This document shows, one piece after another, positions 1-8,287 of a stretch of 64,000 bases of DNA. The stretch covers positions 248,001 through 312,000 of the forward strand of contig NZ_JACWFG010000013.1 of NCBI RefSeq assembly GCF_019749295.1, read 5' to 3'. This stretch comes from Neobacillus niacini. GTDB lineage: Bacteria > Bacillota > Bacilli > Bacillales > Cytobacillaceae. The notes beneath the pieces were generated by a model. That model was not told the DNA's origin. It ran no database searches and saw nothing but the letters and a program-made list of their open reading frames with translations. Position numbers and translations under genes: made by a program. How positions within the stretch are numbered: position 1 is the stretch's first letter; every line of letters begins with the position of its first letter.

Positions 1-429
1 GCAGGTATCGCTGTAACCTTAGCTGATATTCTAAAAGGGACATTAGCTGCTTACTTACCTGTTATGTTTGGACTCGATATTAATCCTTTACTTGCTGGAG
101 TATTTGCTGTAATTGGACATACCTATCCCGTCTTTGCTGGATTTAGAGGCGGCAAAGCAGTTGCTACCTCTGGGGGCGTATTATTGTTTTGTGCACCGCT
201 TATGTTTTTAACGATTTTCGTTGTCTTTTTTGCCAGTCTATACATAACAAAGTACGTATCATTATCATCTATGCTCGCTGGCATTTGTGCAGTCATCTAT
301 GCTGCCATTGATGGGGATATTCCTCTCTTAATTGCAGTAACACTTTTAGCCTCATTTGTAATTTATCGACATCGCGCTAATATTAAACGAATCATGAATA
401 AAACAGAACCTAAAATTAAATGGCTTTAA
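1..429 (+). CDS. plsY: Glycerol-3-phosphate acyltransferase PlsY, 3' part (5' end outside window)
   Basis: The reading frame is open from the first base and reads [13 protein letters not shown] before the first internal Met at 64, so the gene starts upstream of the window. PlsY is an integral membrane enzyme that transfers the acyl group of acyl-phosphate to glycerol-3-phosphate, the first acylation in phospholipid synthesis. Family marks are the ADILKG segment, the [20 protein letters not shown] segment (substrate-binding glycine-rich loop) and several hydrophobic helices; the C-terminal tail is basic. In B. subtilis plsY (yneS) is next to yneR, yneQ and yneP, which also occur nearby here. 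About 143 residues are visible of a family usually near 190-200. Confidence 0.95.
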   Translation, partial: AGIAVTLADILKGTLAAYLPVMFGLDINPLLAGVFAVIGHTYPVFAGFRGGKAVATSGGVLLFCAPLMFLTIFVVFFASLYITKYVSLSSMLAGICAVIYAAIDGDIPLLIAVTLLASFVIYRHRANIKRIMNKTEPKIKWL

Positions 430-461
430 GGAATCTTTTGTGGCTTCCTTAGAGCCATTTT
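420..461 (+). terminator. Intrinsic terminator of plsY
   Basis: The inverted repeat ATGGCTTTAAGGAA / TTCCTTAGAGCCAT overlaps the last codons and stop of plsY and is followed by TTTTC. One mismatch interrupts the stem. Confidence 0.7.
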
Positions 462-552
462 CAATTTTTCATTAAAACTACATATTCTTAGTGATTTTTT
501 TCTCCCCTAATAAAGTAAAATAAAGGTAAAGGAACTCATGGAGGGATTTTTA

Positions 553-735
553 ATGTCTGAATATAATCAAACTTATAAGTTTTCCACAGACGTTTCACCT
601 GCTTCCGATCAAGAATTTGAGGTTGAATTTTATCAATGTTTAGTAGACGACCATGACCTGCCGGAAAAGATTCCATACAAAGTAACAAAGACTTTTGATG
701 AGCTAATTGATTTTCTTGAACAAATGGATGAATAA
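553..735 (+). CDS. Small acidic protein of unknown function, 60 aa
   Basis: I do not recognise this protein. The start at 553 is chosen because GGAGGG lies 8-9 bases upstream; an ATG at 538 overlaps that ribosome binding site and is unlikely. The protein is acidic and soluble, with no membrane segment, no cysteine pair and no signal peptide; the C-terminus is rich in Asp and Glu (TFDELIDFLEQMDE). It is a single-gene unit closed by a strong hairpin. The antisense frame at 536-742 is treated as a shadow. Confidence 0.7.
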   Translation: MSEYNQTYKFSTDVSPASDQEFEVEFYQCLVDDHDLPEKIPYKVTKTFDELIDFLEQMDE

Positions 736-745
736 GCCTCATAAA

Positions 746-779
746 AAAACGGAGTTTCCGCTTAAGGAAACTCCGTTTT
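746..779. terminator. Bidirectional terminator
   Basis: Nine-base stem GGAGTTTCC / GGAAACTCC with AAAAC upstream and GTTTT downstream, so it can stop transcription from both sides. It lies between the small plus-strand gene and the convergent HesB-like selenoprotein gene, whose stop codon (778-780) sits in the tail. Confidence 0.85.
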
Positions 780-1068
780 ATATTCTTAATAATGTAAATG
801 AAGAATTCCCCATTACATCTTTTACATAATCCAGTTTGGTATGGTCAAAGTATACATAATCCTGTTCATGTATAAGGATCCCTATCCCATCAAACTCAAA
901 CAACACATCACCAGTAATTTTCTGCTCCTCCAGAGACAGATTAAGTTTTGGCCCGCCTCAGCCAATTCCCATACTTAACCGGACCAGTAGTTCCTCATTT
1001 GGAGTTTGCTGTTCCTTCATGATTAATTCTTCCAATTTACCATGGGCACTCTCAGTGATTTTGAACAA
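778..1068 (-). CDS. HesB/IscA-like selenoprotein, 96 aa with Sec37
   Basis: Translating the minus strand from TTG at 1068 gives a HesB-type protein (start LFKITESAHGKLEELI) interrupted only by TGA at 958-960. The TGA falls in GIGUGGPKL, where HesB/IscA proteins have the first of the conserved Fe-S cysteines, and the frame continues to a natural end at LLRI. Reading TGA as selenocysteine gives a complete domain: N-terminal helix, Sec loop, then the beta-rich part through DYVYFDHTKLDYV. The C-terminal CGC-type cysteines of IscA are absent, so classical cluster assembly is doubtful. The TTG start has AAAGGA about 11 bases upstream and a stop codon just before it in frame; the ATG at 1020 is an alternative. 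A SECIS-like hairpin lies at 922-939. HesB-like selenoproteins are a described bacterial family; the exact role is unknown. Confidence 0.82.
922..939 (-). promoter_or_regulatory. Candidate bacterial SECIS element of the HesB-like gene
   Basis: The mRNA hairpin CUGUCUCUGGAGGAGCAG pairs CUG with CAG and CUCU with GGAG around a bulged U, leaving loop GGA. The loop G lies 27 nt after the UGA, within the 16-37 nt range known for bacterial SECIS elements. Confidence 0.6.
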
Positions 1069-1197
1069 AATACATCACGTCCTTTATTTTTTTCAAAAAA
1101 TGCGGGAAAAAGTCGAAAATTAGCATATAAATATAATATAGTATTGGTAGAATAGTTGAAAATATTTTGCCTTAAAATCTGTTAGTTAGGAGATATT

Positions 1198-2349
1198 ATG
1201 AAAAAGAGAGCCATTATATCATCTGTCATTATCATTTCAATATGTATTCTCGCTGCAGGCGGGCTTCTAATTCAGCAAAATAATAACAGGAATGCTGCTT
1301 CAATAAAACACCCTGCTAAGGACCATGCAACGAGAGTACAACCCGTCGTAACGAGGACATTAACGGAAAGGTTGACCATTGGGGCAATTGGCGACATCCT
1401 GATCCATGATAGGGTTTATCAGGATGCTTTTAATGGCACGCAATATAATTTCAATCCAATCTTTGAAAATGTAAAAAGCATATTGGAATCACCGGATGTG
1501 CTTACAGCCAATCAAGAGAGTATGCTGGGTGGTGTTGACATAGGTGTTTCTAGTTACCCTATGTTTAATAGTCCCCATGAAGTGGCAGATGCTCTCGTCA
1601 ATACGGGCGTAGATATTGTATCACTAGCTAATAATCATACGCTGGATAAAGGGCAGAGAGGAATCCTTTCTGCAACCGATTACTTAAATAGTATCGGACT
1701 TCCCCATGTAGGAAGCTTTTTAAATGAAGAGGATCGTCAAAAACTAAGAATCATTACTAAGAATGGCATTAAATTAGCCTTTCTTTCATACACCTATGGA
1801 ACAAATGGGATACCAATCCCAGATGGTAAAGATTTTTTGGTTAATCTTATTAACCGTGATAAGATGAGTGAAGAAATAAGACGGGCAAAAAAAGAAGCTG
1901 ATGTTGTGGTAATGAGCATTCATTGGGGGAACGAATACCAGCGAGTACCTACCAGTGAGCAAAAAGATTTAGCAAATTTCCTTGCGAATGAAGGGGTAGA
2001 TATCATCTTTGGCTCTCACCCGCACGTACTGCAGCCAATGGAATGGATTAACCGTGATGATGGCAAGAAGTCATTTGTTATTTATTCATTGGGTAACTTT
2101 ATCTCCGGGCAAGTAAGAGACTATAAAGATATAGGCGGGATGGCAACCGTTGAAATAACCAAACACATAACAGAAACAGGTAATAGTATTGATTTGTCCA
2201 ACCCGGCTTTTTATCCAACCTATGTTTCAAGTCAAGGACAGCAGAACTATCGAGTAGTACCACTTGAGAAAGCAGGTTCTTTTGGACTGCAGGATGCCCC
2301 TGCAAAATATCAGGAAATTCAAAACCATATGACACAATGGCTCCGTTAA
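1198..2349 (+). CDS. CapA-family protein (poly-gamma-glutamate capsule synthesis-like), 383 aa
   Basis: Residues 6-26 form an uncleaved signal anchor, so the bulk is outside the membrane. The following PGA_cap metallophosphatase-like domain is clear: IGDILIHDRVY near residue 64, ANQESML, SLANNHTLDKG, SIHWGNEYQ, GSHPHVLQPME and YSLGNFISGQ, which carry the Asp, Asn and His residues of the calcineurin-like fold. Such proteins take part in polyglutamate or polysaccharide anchoring in some species, but many single CapA-like proteins have no known substrate. No capB or capC gene is nearby, so a capsule role is not supported by context. The start has TAGGAGAT eight bases upstream. Confidence 0.88.
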   Translation: MKKRAIISSVIIISICILAAGGLLIQQNNNRNAASIKHPAKDHATRVQPVVTRTLTERLTIGAIGDILIHDRVYQDAFNGTQYNFNPIFENVKSILESPDVLTANQESMLGGVDIGVSSYPMFNSPHEVADALVNTGVDIVSLANNHTLDKGQRGILSATDYLNSIGLPHVGSFLNEEDRQKLRIITKNGIKLAFLSYTYGTNGIPIPDGKDFLVNLINRDKMSEEIRRAKKEADVVVMSIHWGNEYQRVPTSEQKDLANFLANEGVDIIFGSHPHVLQPMEWINRDDGKKSFVIYSLGNFISGQVRDYKDIGGMATVEITKHITETGNSIDLSNPAFYPTYVSSQGQQNYRVVPLEKAGSFGLQDAPAKYQEIQNHMTQWLR

Positions 2350-2390
2350 TACGGGGCCTTTTACACGCTTACGTTGGAAGGGTGTTTCAA

Positions 2391-3146
2391 ATGAACCAAA
2401 AACAATATCAAGGTACCTTTTTATCTCTATTGTTTATCGTCCTCATCTATCTTTTTACGAGAAATTATTATAGTCTGTTCTCTTGGATTCTTCTAGGTTT
2501 ATTACTGCTGGTGGCCTTCCTTAGGGAAGAAAATCGATTGTTCGTATGGGTAATGATTTCTTTTTTTGGTGGAAATTTCGTATTGTTTTATATTGATAAA
2601 TTTATCGAGGGATTCCAGCTAATGCCATATTATGGGGCTATCCTAAGTCAGTTAATGTTGAGCATCCCAGCCCTAACAATGGTATATGTGATCAGGCAAT
2701 TTAATAAAAGAATTAGTTTCTTTTTTTATATGCCAGAACTAACTGAAAGTTTTGCTAACAAAAAAATTCTCTATATTTTTTTGTGCATGATTATTGGGAG
2801 TTTCCTTCTAATAAGTTTTACAATTAGTTTTAGAATTTACCTCCCTCTTATTTTATTTGTTTTTATACATGTTTTCCTGCAGGAGATTATATGGAGGGGC
2901 ATTCTATTAACCCAATTGATAAAAATTACGAATGAAAAAATGGCTATTCTTATATCGGGTATAGCATTTGCACAAAATACAACCATATTTGGTTATTCTC
3001 TCGGAGTTTTTCTATTGTATCTAACTTTAGGGTTCTTACTTGCCTATTTAACAACTAAATATAAAAGCATTTTGCCATCTATCTTTGCTCATATATTGGT
3101 ACTGCTTTTCATTTTTCTAAATGGCTGGCTGCGGCTGCCTATTTAA
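2391..3146 (+). CDS. CPBP-family (CAAX protease-like) membrane protein, 251 aa, degenerate motif
   Basis: The start at 2391 follows GGAAGGGTG; the frame is open further upstream but overlaps capA. The protein is almost entirely hydrophobic, with about eight membrane segments. Near residue 163 it has FLQEIIWRGILL, matching the CPBP motif 1 (EExxxR) except that the first Glu is Gln. The second motif (FxxxH) appears as FAQNT without the His, while the third region keeps SIFAHIL. Because key residues are missing it may be a non-proteolytic homologue. It starts 41 bases after the CapA-like gene and is probably cotranscribed with it. Confidence 0.7.
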   Translation: MNQKQYQGTFLSLLFIVLIYLFTRNYYSLFSWILLGLLLLVAFLREENRLFVWVMISFFGGNFVLFYIDKFIEGFQLMPYYGAILSQLMLSIPALTMVYVIRQFNKRISFFFYMPELTESFANKKILYIFLCMIIGSFLLISFTISFRIYLPLILFVFIHVFLQEIIWRGILLTQLIKITNEKMAILISGIAFAQNTTIFGYSLGVFLLYLTLGFLLAYLTTKYKSILPSIFAHILVLLFIFLNGWLRLPI

Positions 3147-3216
3147 GCAACTTCATCGATATTTGTGTGTGCTTTATTATATACTACTACCATAGGCATT
3201 TTGAAAGGAGATACAA

Positions 3217-3510
3217 ATGAAAATCCAAATCAGCAGTGAGGCAGCAGCATGGTATAAAAAAGAACTCAGTTTAAATACAGGTGATTTTGTCCGTTTCTAT
3301 GTACGGTACGGCGGATATAGTCCCGTACAAAAAGGGTTTTCACTTGGCATTTCTAGTGATGAACCCAATGATATTGGTGCAAAGACTACTGAAGACGGGA
3401 TTACCTTTTATGTTGAAGAAAAAGATTTATGGTACTTCGATGAACATGATCTAGTTGTTACATACCATGTAAAATATGACGAACCTGTATTAGATTATAA
3501 AAAATCCTAA
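3217..3510 (+). CDS. yneR: HesB-like YneR-family protein, 97 aa
   Basis: This matches B. subtilis YneR: start MKIQISSEAAAWYKKEL, a central VRYGGYSPVQKGFSLGIS segment and a DLVVTYH C-terminal part. It has the HesB/IscA fold pattern but no cysteine, so it cannot ligate a Fe-S cluster in the usual way. GAAAGGAGATACAA precedes the ATG. Convergent with the minus-strand yneQ/yneP group, as expected from the B. subtilis neighbourhood. A second, Sec-containing HesB-like protein is encoded at 778-1068. Confidence 0.85.
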   Translation: MKIQISSEAAAWYKKELSLNTGDFVRFYVRYGGYSPVQKGFSLGISSDEPNDIGAKTTEDGITFYVEEKDLWYFDEHDLVVTYHVKYDEPVLDYKKS

Positions 3511-3516
3511 TCAACT

Positions 3517-3559
3517 AAAAAAGCACACATGAATGGTACTCATTTCGTGTGTGCTTTTT
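3517..3559. terminator. Bidirectional terminator between yneR and the oxidoreductase gene
   Basis: AAAAAGCACACA and TGTGTGCTTTTT form the stem around a loop of about 18 bases; A-runs and T-runs flank both sides. The stop codon of the minus-strand gene (3540-3542) lies inside the loop. Confidence 0.8.
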
Positions 3560-4472
3560 CTAATTCTTGCTTTCTGAGCTGTTGGACAACCAGCTCACAT
3601 ATTTCATGTGTCTGTAACGAATCGCGGGCAGTCACAGATGGAAGGCTATCATAACGTACGGCGCTGATAAACTCCTCAATTATCTGTTCAAATCCTCTTT
3701 TAAACAAGGTAGAATCCCAGTTGTTAAAGGAGAATGAAGTTTCTGACTGGTTACGATAAATTGTCAATTTATCTAGGTCTTGAACGACCCTTTTCTCATT
3801 TGTTCCCATTACTTCTAACTTTTCTTCAACTGCGCCACTGTCACGATTCATAATCGCCAGACCTGTCATATCTCTAGAGATAAATTGAACAACCACATGA
3901 TAAAGGATTCCACTTCTTACTCTTCCATGAACGATAACATCCTGAATATCGCTTTTAAACAGGTAACGTACCGTATCTAAAACGTGAATAAAATCATCAT
4001 AAACAAATGACCGAATATCACCTGGAAGGTCATGACGGTTCTTTTGGAGAATAATCATATTTGGTTTGTCAATTTCTGATATGGACCGATAAAAAGGTGC
4101 AAACCGCCTATTAAATCCTGTCATTAAGATAAGTCCTTTACTTTCAGCGAGTTCTACCAGTTCCTTGGTAGTCCCCAAGTGATAGGTTATAGGCTTGTCC
4201 ACATAAACATGTATCCCATTATTTAAAAGCTCTCTCACAATGTGATCATGGGATTCAGTCGATGAATGGACAAATGCTCCTTTTATTCCGCTCTTTATGA
4301 TAGAAGACAGACTAGTGTGAGTGTAAGGAAACCGATATTTATTACTGATTTCAGTTAAAACCTCAGTATTTCTAGTGTATAAATGGAACTCCACATCAGC
4401 CAGACTTCCTACAACAGGCAGATAAGCTTTTTTCGCAATATCCCCAAGTCCGATGATTCCAAGCTTTAACAT
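3540..4472 (-). CDS. Gfo/Idh/MocA-family NAD(P)-dependent oxidoreductase, 310 aa
   Basis: The N-terminus LKLGIIGLGDIAKKAYLP is a Rossmann nucleotide-binding start (GxGxxA/G). YVDKPITYHLGTTKEL near residue 92 carries the DKP Lys that is catalytic in this family, followed by GFNRRFAPFYR. The C-terminal half is the GFO_IDH_MocA beta-sheet domain, with DDFIHVLDTVRYL containing the conserved His-Asp pair. The likely reaction is oxidation or reduction of a sugar, inositol or similar polyol; the substrate cannot be told from sequence. AGGGGGAAT precedes the ATG. It is the last gene of the minus-strand yneP-yneQ group, 18 bases after yneQ. Confidence 0.85.
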   Translation of the reverse strand: MLKLGIIGLGDIAKKAYLPVVGSLADVEFHLYTRNTEVLTEISNKYRFPYTHTSLSSIIKSGIKGAFVHSSTESHDHIVRELLNNGIHVYVDKPITYHLGTTKELVELAESKGLILMTGFNRRFAPFYRSISEIDKPNMIILQKNRHDLPGDIRSFVYDDFIHVLDTVRYLFKSDIQDVIVHGRVRSGILYHVVVQFISRDMTGLAIMNRDSGAVEEKLEVMGTNEKRVVQDLDKLTIYRNQSETSFSFNNWDSTLFKRGFEQIIEEFISAVRYDSLPSVTARDSLQTHEICELVVQQLRKQELEKAHTK

Positions 4473-4490
4473 CGTTTTATTCCCCCTATT

Positions 4491-4781
4491 TCACCAAATA
4501 TGATGATGTAATCCTTCACTAAGCAGGATTTCTTTTTGCCTATCTCCAATTAGATCAAAATGGGAATAGCCATCTCGGCGGTGGTGAATCCATTCTTTTT
4601 TTAACCCATATTTCCTTCCCCATTCAGCAAGCTTTTCAAGATCATGGCAGCCTACCTTGGTTACAGTCTTGGAGCCTGGGAAGCGGTCATCTAACCAATA
4701 ATGGGTTAGAAATGCGATTTCCCCGCCATCAATTTTTTGCTTCCACTCTCGTACTTCCTGTTTTTTGATTCCAAAAGCCAT
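4491..4781 (-). CDS. yneQ: YneQ-like conserved protein, 96 aa
   Basis: Short soluble protein with WLDDRFPGSKTVTKVGC, KEWIHHRRDGYSHFDLIGD and a His-rich C-terminus (EGLHHHIW). This fits B. subtilis YneQ in sequence character and position between yneP and yneR. The function is unknown. GGGGTGACG precedes the ATG. It starts 24 bases after the yneP stop, so the two are likely cotranscribed. Confidence 0.8.
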   Translation of the reverse strand: MAFGIKKQEVREWKQKIDGGEIAFLTHYWLDDRFPGSKTVTKVGCHDLEKLAEWGRKYGLKKEWIHHRRDGYSHFDLIGDRQKEILLSEGLHHHIW

Positions 4782-4805
4782 ATCGTCACCCCAAAGGTCA
4801 TTCCA

Positions 4806-5234
4806 TTACTTTTTCTTAATTTCTTCATACTTAAGGAACCATTCAGGGAAGGCCTTTTTAAATGCAATCGGTCGAAAGGTATCCTTTTTGACAACAATAT
4901 GAGTCGATGTTCCTTCTGCACAAACTTCCTTATCTCCATTTGTAATGGAATACCCGTAAATCGTTTTAATTCCATCATTTTTTTCAATCCACGTATTTAC
5001 AAATCCTCTATCGCCATAACGTAACGGTTTCTTATAGGTTGCTTGGATGTCATATACGGGTGCAAAATAGCCTGCATTCTCCATATCTAGATAACTATAA
5101 CCCAAATCCTCGATTAAGCCGCTTCTTCCGAGTTCAAAATATTTCAAATAGTTTGCATGATAGATAACTCCCATCATGTCCGTGTCTGCGTATAAAAGTT
5201 GAATTTCTCTAGTTGAAATAAAAACGTTGTCCAT
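4806..5234 (-). CDS. yneP: Acyl-CoA thioesterase YneP (hot-dog fold), 142 aa
   Basis: The 4-hydroxybenzoyl-CoA thioesterase signature YADTDMMGVIYHANYLKYFELGR lies at residues 15-37, with the Asp and the following aromatic/His residues that form the active site. The rest alternates beta strands as expected for a single hot-dog domain of about 140 residues. It probably hydrolyses acyl-CoA thioesters in the cytosol; the chain length preference is unknown. First gene of a minus-strand group with yneQ and the Gfo/Idh/MocA oxidoreductase. Confidence 0.9.
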   Translation of the reverse strand: MDNVFISTREIQLLYADTDMMGVIYHANYLKYFELGRSGLIEDLGYSYLDMENAGYFAPVYDIQATYKKPLRYGDRGFVNTWIEKNDGIKTIYGYSITNGDKEVCAEGTSTHIVVKKDTFRPIAFKKAFPEWFLKYEEIKKK

Positions 5235-5264
5235 TGCTTACTCCCCTTTTCTTATCAATGAATC

Positions 5265-7595
5265 TTAAAGCGTCATCTTTTTAAGCGCTTTTTCCACATC
5301 TTCGCCTTCTATATGAAGGGCTTTATCTAATAAATCTTCTTCTTTTGTGTCTCCCATCAGCCTCATGGCTTGTGCTTGAATCATTTCATCCGCTAAATTG
5401 GTTGCAAATCTGCCATTTCCTTGGAATGTATTGCTTTCTATACTCTGCCTCAATCGGGCTCTAGCATCTTCACTTAAGTTGTATTGGTAGCCTTCTACAT
5501 ATGCCTCAATAATCGCAAGCAGCTCTTCAGGAGAATAATCAGGGAATAAAAAGAATTTCTTAAATCTCGAACGGAGACCTGGATTGCTCTCCAACAGCTG
5601 GTCCATTTCGTTTGGATATCCCGCAAGGACAACTACCAGATTTTCGTTATGTTTCGTCATTTCATCAACCAAGGTATCTACTACCTCTTTACCGAAATCA
5701 CCAGCAGTTTGGCTTAATAGTGAATAGGCTTCATCAATAAATAAAACTCCTCCAAGTGCTTCTCGAATCTTTTTCTTCGTTTTTCCTGCTGTTTGACCGA
5801 CATATCCCGCTACAAAATCGGCTCTGCTTGCCACGATTAAATGACCCCTTTTTAACATACCGCATTCCCTTAGGAGCTCTGCATATATCTTCGCCACTGT
5901 TGTCTTCCCAGTCCCTGGATTACCGGTGAAAACCGAATGAAGCTGTATAGGTACGGCAGGAAGTCCTTTTTCCTTCCGAAACTGCTGCATTTTTACAAAG
6001 GAGACAAGAGACTCCATTTCTCCTTTTAACTCTGTCAATCCAATTAAGCGTTCTAATTTCTCAAAAGGCGATTCCCGCTGCTCGGTCTTTTCTGCCTCAA
6101 AGTCAGTTTTATCCAAAATGGTATAGGTAAGAATATCTTCATTTGATATCGGATGATCTGATCCTTTTTTAAAAATCGCGTCTAACACAATATTTCGAAC
6201 AGACCTCGCATTACCAAAGGTATCGTCTACACGCTGCTGATCAAGAAGATGGTTAATTTCTACCTTTGCTTCTTCTGTCAGGATGTAATCATTTTCTGAA
6301 GCAATTTTTTCTGCAATATTGATTAATTCCTCATTGGAGTAATTAGGTAAATGAATGAGGTTAGATTGAGGGAATCGGCTTCTTAATCCTGGATTTGCAT
6401 CTAAAAAGACACGCATTTCATCAGGATATCCCGCTAAAATAACGGCGAATTTCCCGCCATATTCCTTACCGGTCATTAGCGAAACAAGGGTATCAACCGC
6501 TGTTTGACCGTAATCGTTTCCCGTTTGCCCTTCTCTTTTTAAACTATAGGCTTCATCAATAAATAGGACACCACCAATAGCTTTTTCAACCACCGCTCTG
6601 ACATTTTCCTCTGTCTGGCCGACAAAGGCACCTACTAACTGTGATCTGTCCGTCTCAATCACTTCTGGCCGCGGCAGTACCTCAAGTTCGTGATAAATTT
6701 TAGCTAATAAACGGGCAATGGTTGTTTTTCCTGTGCCGGGATTCCCTGTCAATACCATATTTAGGCTAAGTTCATCTTTTGTTTGAAATCCAAGCTCTTT
6801 CCGATCTCTTTGGTATTTTAAAAACTGATAAAAATTATTGACTCTCTTTTTGACAATTTCCATCCCGATCATTTCATTAAGCTGTTCTAGTGCATTGTCA
6901 GAATCTTGCTTGAAATCTTCTTCGACAATAAAAAGCTTCTCCCAGCTTTGTTTTATTTCTTCTAGACCCGATAGATGGACTTTAAGCTCATCAAAATAGG
7001 TGGCAGTGTGAAATACTCCCTTAATCGATTCTTCATACTCCTCAGCAGCTTTTAGAAGGCTGCCAGTGATATCAATTGAATCAGAAAGCAAAACAGCAAG
7101 TTTTTTATATTGTTGAGAAAGTGAAATGTCTTTCAAGGATTCCGCAAGTTTCATCTTTTCAGTAAGATCCTCTACATGATCATCTGCTTCTGCTAAGAAA
7201 CTTTGGCAAATTTGTATGTATTGTTCTGCAACCTTTTTCTTTGCTGTCCTGTTATCTGTTTCCCGAATAGCCGGAAAGGTAAGAACATCAAAGATATCTT
7301 TCTTCTTTTTCCAATCGTATTGGATAAAATACGACTTTGCTTTCTCATTATCAGGGAATAATTCCAATGCTTTATGAAGCCAAGCTAGAGCTAATGAATC
7401 ATTACTTTTACGATTTAACCGTGAAAGTGCAGCAACTGTTAACAACCTTGAAAGCAATACAGAGTTAGACTCAAAGCGTATGGCAGTTAACAGCTCATTT
7501 TCATTGGCAATTTGTCCTTTTTCATTTAACTCTGTTTCCCACTGTTCTATACGTTCTACAGAGGGAATGTTTTGATTGGTTTGTTGTCTTATCAT
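5265..7595 (-). CDS. Double AAA ATPase of the SpoVK/CbbX type, 776 aa
   Basis: After an N-terminal helical region of about 240 residues (possibly TPR-like) there are two AAA+ modules. The first has Walker A GNPGTGKTT near residue 284 and Walker B GGVLFIDEAYSL; the second has GNPGTGKTT near residue 560 and again GGVLFIDEAYSL. Each has the downstream AGYPDEM / AGYPNEM and NPGLRSRF arginine-finger segments typical of SpoVK and CbbX. B. subtilis SpoVK has one such domain and acts in spore maturation; double versions are found in many Bacillaceae. A remodelling chaperone role is inferred. It follows yneP at its 3' end and may share a transcript. Confidence 0.88.
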   Translation of the reverse strand: MIRQQTNQNIPSVERIEQWETELNEKGQIANENELLTAIRFESNSVLLSRLLTVAALSRLNRKSNDSLALAWLHKALELFPDNEKAKSYFIQYDWKKKKDIFDVLTFPAIRETDNRTAKKKVAEQYIQICQSFLAEADDHVEDLTEKMKLAESLKDISLSQQYKKLAVLLSDSIDITGSLLKAAEEYEESIKGVFHTATYFDELKVHLSGLEEIKQSWEKLFIVEEDFKQDSDNALEQLNEMIGMEIVKKRVNNFYQFLKYQRDRKELGFQTKDELSLNMVLTGNPGTGKTTIARLLAKIYHELEVLPRPEVIETDRSQLVGAFVGQTEENVRAVVEKAIGGVLFIDEAYSLKREGQTGNDYGQTAVDTLVSLMTGKEYGGKFAVILAGYPDEMRVFLDANPGLRSRFPQSNLIHLPNYSNEELINIAEKIASENDYILTEEAKVEINHLLDQQRVDDTFGNARSVRNIVLDAIFKKGSDHPISNEDILTYTILDKTDFEAEKTEQRESPFEKLERLIGLTELKGEMESLVSFVKMQQFRKEKGLPAVPIQLHSVFTGNPGTGKTTVAKIYAELLRECGMLKRGHLIVASRADFVAGYVGQTAGKTKKKIREALGGVLFIDEAYSLLSQTAGDFGKEVVDTLVDEMTKHNENLVVVLAGYPNEMDQLLESNPGLRSRFKKFFLFPDYSPEELLAIIEAYVEGYQYNLSEDARARLRQSIESNTFQGNGRFATNLADEMIQAQAMRLMGDTKEEDLLDKALHIEGEDVEKALKKMTL

Positions 7596-7676
7596 AGGAT
7601 CACTTCTTCTTCAAAATTTCCCTTTTATCTTACCATAACCTGTTCAAACAAACGAAATTCAAGGCTCAAATAAAAA

Positions 7677-7702
7677 GGACCTGTACAAAATGAACAGGTC
7701 CT
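7677..7702 (-). terminator. Terminator of tlp
   Basis: Perfect nine-base inverted repeat AGGACCTGT / ACAGGTCCT with an eight-base loop, followed on the minus strand by TTTTTATTT. Confidence 0.85.
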
Positions 7703-7715
7703 AATTACCTCTATG

Positions 7716-7931
7716 TTAAACTTCATCCTTTATTTCGGAGCGGAAGGATTCGATACTTTCACGACGTCTTTCGTTTTTCGCCGCAATTTGCTGGCGCTGT
7801 GTTTCGCTGTTTGTAAATGCAAGAGATTCCTCAGCAGCTTCAATGTTTTCAATTGTATCATGAATCATGGATTGGAGCTTTTCAACATTATCACTGCGGT
7901 CATCTGGTTTTGGTTTGTTGTTATAAGTCAT
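7716..7931 (-). CDS. tlp: Small acid-soluble spore protein Tlp, 71 aa
   Basis: The sequence MTYNNKPKPDDRSDNVEKLQ and the acidic/basic helical part with NERRRESIESFRSEIKDEV are those of the Tlp family, minor spore proteins made in the forespore. ATG at 7931 is preferred because GGAGGAATTGTG ends just before it; a GTG one codon upstream is an alternative. In B. subtilis tlp and sspN form one operon; here sspN lies upstream on the same strand but a terminator-like hairpin (8026-8060) separates them. Confidence 0.93.
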   Translation of the reverse strand: MTYNNKPKPDDRSDNVEKLQSMIHDTIENIEAAEESLAFTNSETQRQQIAAKNERRRESIESFRSEIKDEV

Positions 7932-8025
7932 CACAATTCCTCCTTGGTATTATCAGGGTTACTACAGATATAGTTTGTTACGAAGTGAAAAAAATATCAC
8001 AGAGAAATTTTGTTAGACTTAAAAC

Positions 8026-8060
8026 AAAAAGACCCGGTGGCACATGCCTGACGGGTCTTT
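8026..8060 (-). terminator. Terminator of sspN
   Basis: AAAGACCCG / CGGGTCTTT stem around a 15-base loop; the minus-strand transcript continues with TTTTTGTTTT. Confidence 0.8.
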
Positions 8061-8070
8061 ACCATATAAC

Positions 8071-8214
8071 TTATTCACCTTTGGTTTGCATGACTTGAGC
8101 ATGTTTACCAGATTTATCTTGATATTTTTTACCTTTGTTTCCACCAAAGTTCTTGGACTTAGTTCCAAGATGATCTTCGCTGAAGCCTTGTTGACTGTGT
8201 TTTGGATTACTCAT
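8071..8214 (-). CDS. sspN: Small acid-soluble spore protein N, 47 aa
   Basis: Translation of the minus strand gives MSNPKHSQQGFSEDHLGTKS followed by a Gly-Lys-rich part (GGNKGKKYQDKSGKH), the pattern of SspN, a minor forespore protein of about 48 residues in B. subtilis. GGAGGGATGTTAAT precedes the ATG. Position next to tlp and yneN matches B. subtilis. Confidence 0.9.
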   Translation of the reverse strand: MSNPKHSQQGFSEDHLGTKSKNFGGNKGKKYQDKSGKHAQVMQTKGE

Positions 8215-8287
8215 ATTAACATCCCTCCTCTTTTACATTTTGTCCGCTTTAAAGGAGGAACATGATTGGTAATCTATGTGAGTTTAT

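Noticed and set aside
7713-8265. Overlapping plus-strand frames over tlp and sspN
   Set aside because: They are antisense to two small spore protein genes with proper starts, and show only hydrophobic low-complexity sequence.
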